A stretch of 64,000 nucleotides of DNA from the NCBI RefSeq assembly GCF_003609575.1, contig NZ_MBTA01000027.1, positions 62,001-126,000 of the forward strand, in the 5' to 3' direction. Below the pieces are notes generated by a model. That model had not been told where the DNA came from. It saw only the letters and a program-made list of their open reading frames with translations, and did not search any database. Positions 58,223 to 64,000 of the stretch are shown here, piece after piece. How positions within the stretch are numbered: the first letter of the stretch is position 1; every line of letters begins with the position of its first letter. The position numbers and the translations under genes were made by a program. The DNA comes from Pelobium manganitolerans. GTDB lineage: Bacteria; Bacteroidota; Bacteroidia; Sphingobacteriales; Sphingobacteriaceae.

Positions 58223-60287
58223 TGCGCTTTCTTAAAAACCACTCTAAACTTAGCAAAATCAAAATTAAGGCAAAAAGCCATCCCGACGCAATAAGTGGCT
58301 GGTAACTTTGCTGTTGGAAGCTTACAGGTTTTACCTTTTGGTTCTTTTTGATAGAATCTGCCAATGATGTTAAGTTTTGAGGCATAAGCATACTGGCACC
58401 ACTTTGCCTGCTCAAATGATACAGCAATTGGTGATCTGCTTTATTGGCCAAATCTTCCACATTTAGTTCTTCAACAATAAAATTGCCCGAGCTGCTGTAA
58501 TTGTTGTTGTTAAATTTTGTACTTGCGGTAAAGCTGTACTCTCCTGGTGCAAAAGGTCCCACCGTGAGCTGATAACTCTTATCCGTTCTGGAAAACAAAT
58601 AGCTGTAACGCTTTCCTTTACTGTCTTTCAGTTCTAGCTTTACTTCGGGCTGATTTACCAGCTCGTAACTATCATTATACAACTCCGCAGTCAAAAGAAC
58701 CTGTTCGTTTTCGTTGTATCGCGAGGCATCTGCGCGTGCTACAAACTTTCTTTTATCTTGCTTGGCGCTTAAATACTGGACAGATTTGGAGATTAGCTCG
58801 TCAAACGCATCAAAGTTGTTGTTTTTGGAGTAAGTGTCCATGCGCCAGCGCCAAATGCCCTCGCCGTTTAAAATCGCTTCTTTTTTAGCACCCAAATCGC
58901 TGAAAAGCAATTGTGGAACTTCCGTACTTCCGTTTACAGCTTTGCCTTTCAACAATATTTTAGCAGAAGCCTGATTTTGGATGGCACTAAGCGGCGAGGC
59001 TAAAGGCGCCAAAGCGCTTAGCTCTTGTTTAGTTTGATCCGTAATGGCGAAAGCAAAGAAGCCTTCATTAAAGCTGGTGCTATAGCTTTGCGGTGTAGGC
59101 GCGGGTATCAATTTAGCCCAGCTTTGTAAGGCGTTTAGTTTGCTGATGTCTGTTTGGTTGCCGACGATGAACCACAGGCTCGCTTTATTATTGATGTTTA
59201 TGCTTTGGATGGGATGTTTGGCAGAAGGCAAGTTGTGCAAAACTAGCAGGCCAAATTTGTTTAAGTCGCGCGGCACGTCATCGGCGAAAGCCAATTGTAC
59301 TTTATAGTTTTGGTTACTTTCTATCGCTTGCCTTAAAGCGCTCAAATCTGGATGTGGCGCATCTGCCAGCAACAAAATCTGCTCTTGGCCGTCTATCACA
59401 TCCACATAAAGTGTTAACTGATTGTTTTTTATGCTTTTTTCTTGATTAATAGGTTTAAGCGAAAGAGAGATTTTCTGTATACCTTTTTTCTTGGCATCTA
59501 AAGTAAACTTTACAACTTGTTGGTCTTCATTGCTTTTAAAATGCAAGGGGAAGGTTTTTCTTTGGCCATCGTTAGTGCTCACTTGCAATTGGCTATTTGC
59601 ACCTTTTGCTGCGCTCGCCTTAACCGATATTTGAACCTCGTGCTGGTTGCCTAAATAAACCAGGTGGTTGTAATTAGGCTGTTGCAACAGCAAATCCCTC
59701 TTTGCAACCGTATCGCCAAGCGCCACGGTATAAATGGGGAAAACCGTGTTTTCTGCTTTTTGAACAGGGTTTGCACCTTTGGTGTAAACGCCATCACTTA
59801 ACAGAATTAAAGCGCCAACGTTTTCTGGGTTTTGATTTTTTATCTCCTCAAAAACCGCAGTTATATCTGTTTCTTTTTCAAGGTTATCTGCTTTAAAACC
59901 TTTATAAACGGTTGAGCCAAAACTAAGCGTACGAACATCGTAATTTTCTTTTAGCGCTTCCGCTAATGCGTTAAGGTTTTTATAGTAAGCAACCTGATTG
60001 AAGCCGGCCGGCGCATTGCTGCTTACCGAGCTAGAAACATCTTGCGCAATAAAAACAACAGGCTTGGTTAAGCGCGAAATATTGGTTTTAAAAAGTGGCG
60101 CCAAAAGCAAAAAAGCAATTAAGCTCACCACCAGCATCCGCAAAGCAAAAAGGATGCGTTTTAGCCAAACAGTGTCAAAACTTTTTTTTCGGTACAGCCA
60201 AAAAGCATAGCCGAAGCCCAATGCTAGGCATGGCAGGACCCACCAAAAGCTTACATCGTTAAACACCAAAGCAAATAGTAGGGGCAT
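58209..60287 (-). CDS. VWA-domain membrane protein
   Basis: A 692-residue protein. Two N-terminal hydrophobic segments (about 14-30 and 48-65) precede a von Willebrand A domain with the metal-site motif DVSSS beginning at Asp83. A Ser/Lys-rich beta region follows, and one C-terminal membrane helix (GWLFALILILLSLEW) before RKRNGTI. It is likely a periplasmic or outer-surface protein held in the inner membrane, comparable to the Bat-type proteins. The stop overlaps the TRIC start by 14 bp, so they are translated together. Function unknown. Confidence 0.8.
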   Translation of the reverse strand: MPLLFALVFNDVSFWWVLPCLALGFGYAFWLYRKKSFDTVWLKRILFALRMLVVSLIAFLLLAPLFKTNISRLTKPVVFIAQDVSSSVSSNAPAGFNQVAYYKNLNALAEALKENYDVRTLSFGSTVYKGFKADNLEKETDITAVFEEIKNQNPENVGALILLSDGVYTKGANPVQKAENTVFPIYTVALGDTVAKRDLLLQQPNYNHLVYLGNQHEVQISVKASAAKGANSQLQVSTNDGQRKTFPLHFKSNEDQQVVKFTLDAKKKGIQKISLSLKPINQEKSIKNNQLTLYVDVIDGQEQILLLADAPHPDLSALRQAIESNQNYKVQLAFADDVPRDLNKFGLLVLHNLPSAKHPIQSININNKASLWFIVGNQTDISKLNALQSWAKLIPAPTPQSYSTSFNEGFFAFAITDQTKQELSALAPLASPLSAIQNQASAKILLKGKAVNGSTEVPQLLFSDLGAKKEAILNGEGIWRWRMDTYSKNNNFDAFDELISKSVQYLSAKQDKRKFVARADASRYNENEQVLLTAELYNDSYELVNQPEVKLELKDSKGKRYSYLFSRTDKSYQLTVGPFAPGEYSFTASTKFNNNNYSSSGNFIVEELNVEDLANKADHQLLYHLSRQSGASMLMPQNLTSLADSIKKNQKVKPVSFQQQSYQPLIASGWLFALILILLSLEWFLRKRNGTI

Positions 60288-60297
60288 ATTTTGGCGC

Positions 60298-61017
60298 TTA
60301 CTCTATTTCAAAGTTTGCGTTCACAACGGCGGTAATCTCTTTACGGATAGAGCTGACATCGTTTATGCCGTAATCAGAAGTCATGTTAGAGTTTTCGGGA
60401 GTTATTTGCAACACGCCCATCCTAGCGCTTTTAAGCGTGCCCAAACTGCGGTTTGTTGCTTCGGCCACTTTTTCGCCGCGTATCATGGCGTCTTTAGCGG
60501 CCGCCGCCTGAATATCTACTTTAACATCGCTAAGCTTGGTGTAATAATACTCTGGCGCGTTAACGTTGAAGTTAAGCCCCTGCTCAAACAAAGACGCAAT
60601 TGAGATAGAAACCTCTTTAATCTTGTTTACATCTGCCGAGCTTACTTCTAAAGTTTGGTTAATGGTGTAAGAACGCACGCCCAACTGTTGCCCGCTGCTG
60701 CTATAATTGTACTGCGGATAAACATTAATGGTTTTAAGATCAATATCTGCGTCTTTAAAACCTTTTGATTTTAAAAACTGCACCACCAAAGGCCGTTGGC
60801 GCGATAGCTCGCGGTAAGCATCTTGAGCGCTTGACGCATCGATATTAAAGGTTCCTCTTAAAATTCCTAGGTCAGAAACAATCAGTTGCTTGGCAGAACC
60901 GGTAACGTTAATGGTTTGGTCTGATTTGATGCTCTTTAATCCGCCGGCTAAAATAAAAGCTACCACAATGGCGCATATCCCAATAATAAGTGCCGGAATT
61001 ATAAATCTGTCTTTCAT
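60298..61017 (-). CDS. SIMPL-domain protein
   Basis: A 239-residue protein with one N-terminal hydrophobic helix (IIGICAIVVAFILAGG-type) and a SIMPL/DUF541 domain. The pattern TINVTGSAKQ near residue 35 and VNKIKEVSISIASLFEQGLNFN are characteristic. It is probably a periplasmic protein. The domain is of unknown biochemical role. It sits 10 bp upstream of the VWA gene and may share its transcript. Confidence 0.88.
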   Translation of the reverse strand: MKDRFIIPALIIGICAIVVAFILAGGLKSIKSDQTINVTGSAKQLIVSDLGILRGTFNIDASSAQDAYRELSRQRPLVVQFLKSKGFKDADIDLKTINVYPQYNYSSSGQQLGVRSYTINQTLEVSSADVNKIKEVSISIASLFEQGLNFNVNAPEYYYTKLSDVKVDIQAAAAKDAMIRGEKVAEATNRSLGTLKSARMGVLQITPENSNMTSDYGINDVSSIRKEITAVVNANFEIE

Positions 61018-61119
61018 TTGCTGTGTTTAATTGATACAGGCAAAACCTTTGCCGCTTTAAAGCTAGTAAATATCAATTTAAAATTTCAAGCATAAACGCA
61101 AGCTTAATCAAACAATTGC

Positions 61120-62190
61120 TTAAACCACCACCTTATCAACATAATTAGAGTTCATAATGCCCAGCACGCCCATATATTTCAATTTGAACTTTACCAAATC
61201 GCCCACCTTATAATTTTGTTTATTCTGATGAAAATCTAGCACCAACATATCCGAACTGGCTTCTATGATATCCATATCATCATCCTCCAGAATTAGATAC
61301 TTGGGGTTGCAATCTAGTAAGCCAATATCTACAATGGCGCGGTACGATTTTTTGCCATAGTCTTCTGTGGGGTAGCTGGGTTTACCGCCGGCAACATTAA
61401 AACCTTGCTCGCCGTTAGGCACTTTGGGTTTTTCGTACAGCTCTATAATTTCGCCATAAAGCTCAAAAACATCATCGTACATGCCTTCAATGGTTTTATT
61501 GCGGAATAAATCGAGGCCAAAAAACAGCACCTCGCCTACCCTAAAATGGTTTACTTGCTTGGGCAACTGTTTTTTAAGCAATAGCGGAACGGTAACGCTG
61601 GTGCCGCCAGAAACCCAAGGGATATGGATGTTAAATTTAGCTTCAATCAGTTGTTTGTATAAACAAAGCTGTATCAGTTTATCTTCTGACGGCATAATGC
61701 CGTTTAAGCAATTAAGGTTAGTGCCCAATCCCACGATACTGATGTTTGGCAAATGCAGGATTTTAGCATAAAAATCCATCAGCTGGTCGCCTACCACGCC
61801 TTCGCGCAAATCTCCCATCTCTATCATCACAATAATTTTATGGATTTTGTGCTGTCTGCCTGCCTCATCGCTCAGCATTTTAATGGTGCTGTAATCCGTA
61901 TTAAAGCTTACATCGGCGTACTTGATGACGTTTGCAATACTTCTTTTTGCGGGAGGTTTAATGTACACGGTTTGCACATCGGCGTTAAGCTGCTTTATAG
62001 CTTTAAGGTTGCTAATGCGGGTATCATGAAATTCTTTGACCCCTAAATTCAACAGTTCTTGCAGGTAGGTTTTGTTGCCGCAAAGCAGCTTTGAAACCAC
62101 GCCCCACTCGATACCCTGCGTGGCAAACCAGCCAGCAAGCATTTGGTAGTTATGTTGTAGTTTGTTTTTGTAAAGTTTTAAATAAGCCAT
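61120..62190 (-). CDS. Alanine/ornithine racemase-family PLP enzyme
   Basis: A 356-residue PLP-dependent, TIM-barrel enzyme with a second beta domain. VVSKLLCGN near residue 33 carries the Lys that would bind PLP. VSGGTSVTVPLLL and HFRVGEVLFFG resemble the phosphate-binding and subunit contacts of the ornithine racemase/YhfX group. The exact substrate is not visible. The GNAT gene lies 24 bp upstream. No peptidoglycan gene is adjacent. Confidence 0.85.
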   Translation of the reverse strand: MAYLKLYKNKLQHNYQMLAGWFATQGIEWGVVSKLLCGNKTYLQELLNLGVKEFHDTRISNLKAIKQLNADVQTVYIKPPAKRSIANVIKYADVSFNTDYSTIKMLSDEAGRQHKIHKIIVMIEMGDLREGVVGDQLMDFYAKILHLPNISIVGLGTNLNCLNGIMPSEDKLIQLCLYKQLIEAKFNIHIPWVSGGTSVTVPLLLKKQLPKQVNHFRVGEVLFFGLDLFRNKTIEGMYDDVFELYGEIIELYEKPKVPNGEQGFNVAGGKPSYPTEDYGKKSYRAIVDIGLLDCNPKYLILEDDDMDIIEASSDMLVLDFHQNKQNYKVGDLVKFKLKYMGVLGIMNSNYVDKVVV

Positions 62191-62214
62191 TTAATTTTTT
62201 GGAGGGTTTTAAAA

Positions 62215-62643
62215 TTAACGTTGCAAACGCATCTCCAGATACTTATTGGTAAAACCCAGTTTCTCGTAAAGCTTTTTGGCCGGATTATCGGCTTCTACGT
62301 GTAAAGCAATGCTTCCTTCTGCAAGCTCTAAGCATTTTTGCATCAGCTGTGTACCTAAGCCTTTGCCGCGCTGATTCTCGTGTACAGCGATATAAACCAA
62401 AATGTTTTCCGGGATATAGCTTTGCATCCCTGTTTCGTTGAGCACTGCGGCGCCCGCTAAATAACCGCCTTCTTCTGCCAGTATCACTAGGCCGCCTTTC
62501 TCAAATACATAATCCAGGCATTTTAATATATCTACTTTGTTATCGCCGTAAACTCCTAACTGGGTTTCTAAAAAAGCTGCGATAGCTAGGTTTGGGAATG
62601 ATGGGTTTTCGCCGGTTTGTTTGTCCAGAATGTGGTATATCAT
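62215..62643 (-). CDS. GNAT-family N-acetyltransferase
   Basis: A 142-residue acetyltransferase. VHENQRGKGLGTQLMQKCLE contains the acetyl-CoA-binding R/QxxGxG/A motif. The end HVEADNPAKKLYEKLGFTNK fits the fold. Substrate unknown. It is the first gene of the short run with the racemase gene. A TATATTTG on the minus strand at 62783-62790 may act as promoter, though it is 140 bp upstream. Confidence 0.92.
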   Translation of the reverse strand: MIYHILDKQTGENPSFPNLAIAAFLETQLGVYGDNKVDILKCLDYVFEKGGLVILAEEGGYLAGAAVLNETGMQSYIPENILVYIAVHENQRGKGLGTQLMQKCLELAEGSIALHVEADNPAKKLYEKLGFTNKYLEMRLQR

Positions 62644-62914
62644 AAATAAGTTTTGTACTTCAAGCCTTGTAGTAAGATTAAGGGTTCACCGCTAAAAAAG
62701 CACCCCATTGAGGCGTTTAACCTTGGCATAATGCAAAGCCATGGCGCAAGGCAAAAAGAATTATTAAATGTGTCAAAAGCACAAATATATGAAATATAAT
62801 TAATTATTAATTATACAACAAGCTAAAAATCGATAAAATGACGCTTTAATTGATATTTTAAAACAGGTTTACAAAATTCGTTTATCTTTAAATTTTGAAA
62901 GAAACGCACATTAT

Positions 62915-64000
62915 ATGTCAACATACACCATATTAATCATCTTATGCGGACTGGTAATTTTCTCATATCTGTTTGATATGATTGCGAAAAAAACCAAAAT
63001 CCCGTCCGTGCTTTTGTTGTTGTTTTTGGGCATCGGCTTAAAACAAATTGTCACCTATTTCCAGATTGAAACCTTTGATTTTTTAACCATATTGCCTACG
63101 CTAGGTACGGTAGGTTTGATATTAATTGTTTTTGAAGGTGCGCTGGACTTAAAGTACGACCAAGAAAAAAACCGGGTAATTAAAAAAACACTTTTAGCTG
63201 CGGTAATTATTCTGCTGGTAACTACCGCCGCCATTACTTTTATTATTCACGAGCTTACCGGCGAAACCTATTACCTATGTTTTGCCAATGCCATCCCTTT
63301 CAGTGTAATTAGTTCGTCTATCGCTATACCCTCGGCGGCTAATTTGGGCAGGCGCGACCGTGAATTTGTGATTTACGAATCGTCTTTCTCTGATATTGCG
63401 GGCATTATTTTGTTCAACTTTGCCATCAGTAATGATAGCTTTAACGTAAGTGCTTTCGCAAGTTTAGGTGCCGAGCTGGTGATGATTTTCTTGTTCGCGT
63501 CCGTATCTTGCTTGCTGCTGCTTTACCTTATCGGCAAAATCAGCCATCATGTTAAATTCTTTTTAATCATCTCTATTTTGGTGCTGGTATATGCCGTGGG
63601 GCAAAGCTACCACCTCTCTGCGCTGATAATTGTGCTGGCTTTCGGTTTGTTTTTAAACAATGCCGACGAAATACGCATCCCTTTTTTCCGCAAGTATTTT
63701 ATTTATCCCAACCTTTCTAAAGATTTGGTTCAGCTGCACCAGCTATCTGCGGAAAGTGCTTTTTTAATGCGTACTTTCTTTTTCATCATCTTTGGTTTTA
63801 CGATAGTGGTAAACCAGTTTCAGGATTTAAAGCTAATCCAATACGGCTTAATTATTTTGGGCGCAACCTATCTTATCAGGCTGTTGTACTTGAAATTTGT
63901 AGCTAAAGTGCCTATTAACCCCATCGTTTTTATTACGCCACGTGGTTTAATTAGCATTTTGTTGTTTTATAACCTGCCAAAAGAGATGCGCATTAACGGC
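62915..64000 (+). CDS. Sodium/proton antiporter (CPA family), C-terminally cut
   Basis: The ATG at 62915 opens a frame that stays open to the window edge, 362 codons. The start MSTYTILIILCGLVIFSYL and many membrane helices fit a CPA1/CPA2-type antiporter. VGLILIVFEGALDLK and the ESSFSDIAGIILFNF segment, with Asp in the core helix, are typical of the family. It exchanges sodium or potassium for protons. The C-terminus lies beyond the window. The 271-bp spacer before it shows only AT-rich sequence and possible promoter boxes. Confidence 0.88.
   Translation, partial: MSTYTILIILCGLVIFSYLFDMIAKKTKIPSVLLLLFLGIGLKQIVTYFQIETFDFLTILPTLGTVGLILIVFEGALDLKYDQEKNRVIKKTLLAAVIILLVTTAAITFIIHELTGETYYLCFANAIPFSVISSSIAIPSAANLGRRDREFVIYESSFSDIAGIILFNFAISNDSFNVSAFASLGAELVMIFLFASVSCLLLLYLIGKISHHVKFFLIISILVLVYAVGQSYHLSALIIVLAFGLFLNNADEIRIPFFRKYFIYPNLSKDLVQLHQLSAESAFLMRTFFFIIFGFTIVVNQFQDLKLIQYGLIILGATYLIRLLYLKFVAKVPINPIVFITPRGLISILLFYNLPKEMRING

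Noticed and set aside
1-64000. Prophage, insertion sequence or integrative element
   Set aside because: I saw no transposase, integrase, phage structural gene, terminal inverted repeats or attachment-site duplication near the tRNA.

Overview
The window is a chromosomal segment from a member of the Bacteroidota, most likely family Sphingobacteriaceae (Pedobacter-like). The evidence is a type IX secretion component (PorT) with two cargo-type proteins carrying C-terminal sorting domains, the Bacteroidota -7 promoter element TAnnTTTG upstream of several genes, weak Shine-Dalgarno use, an AT-rich base composition, and a familiar gene order (CBS protein, nadK, DUF6089 protein, uppS, bamA, two ompH). 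I see no phage, insertion sequence, CRISPR array or rRNA. One tRNA gene, Leu(GAG), is present. The genus is an inference.

Layout. 1-3772 (+): end of a copper/nitrous-oxide-type locus: NosY-like permease tail, a Cys-containing small protein, a Met-rich lipoprotein and a TonB-dependent receptor with an OprC-like CxxxM motif. 3943-7734: alaS, a glycine-zipper lipoprotein and a secreted protein. 7885-12107 (+): a patatin/Omp85 fusion, a small membrane protein and a ClC channel. 12112-18473 (-): YpdA-like reductase, iscX, ferredoxin, a DUF2520-type protein, ccmF and ccmE (cytochrome c maturation), murI. 18622-20250 (+): a GLUG-repeat type IX cargo protein. 20654-28384 (-): envelope-biogenesis run (two OmpH/Skp, BamA, UppS, DUF6089, NadK, CBS protein, hydrolase). 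28499-31563 (-): YqeY, a short-chain dehydrogenase, PorT and UbiE/MenG, with 7-bp repeat arrays between genes.

31757-40714 (+) is a signalling block: three histidine kinases (one with three receiver domains), two single-domain response regulators, and stand-alone CheR and CheB without chemoreceptor, CheA, CheW or flagellar genes. 40796-44222 (+) holds a GDSL hydrolase, a MarC protein, a CrtA-like protein, a small conserved protein and a histidine phosphatase with an altered active-site motif. 44243-48825 (-) is a tight five-gene run: FMN split-barrel protein, TspO-like protein, histone-deacetylase-family enzyme, NdpA-type nucleoid-associated protein and a 429-residue protein of unknown function. 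48929-53254 (-): a second type IX cargo protein, a MutS-like ATPase and an OmpA lipoprotein. 53410-57604: tRNA-Leu, then engB, a UbiA prenyltransferase, an M3 peptidase, a small membrane protein and a DivIC/FtsB protein (+). 57605-62643 (-): TRIC-type channel, VWA membrane protein, SIMPL protein, PLP racemase-like protein and GNAT acetyltransferase. 62915-64000 (+): a sodium/proton antiporter cut by the window edge.

Most of the window is housekeeping and envelope biology. The points most worth a second look are the heptad repeat arrays, the five-gene deacetylase/nucleoid-protein operon, the copper receptor with its Met-rich lipoprotein neighbour, the orphan CheB/CheR signalling block, and three genes whose promoter element sits 5-6 nt from the start codon, implying leaderless mRNA. 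Family assignments are from recognition of motifs; no search was run.
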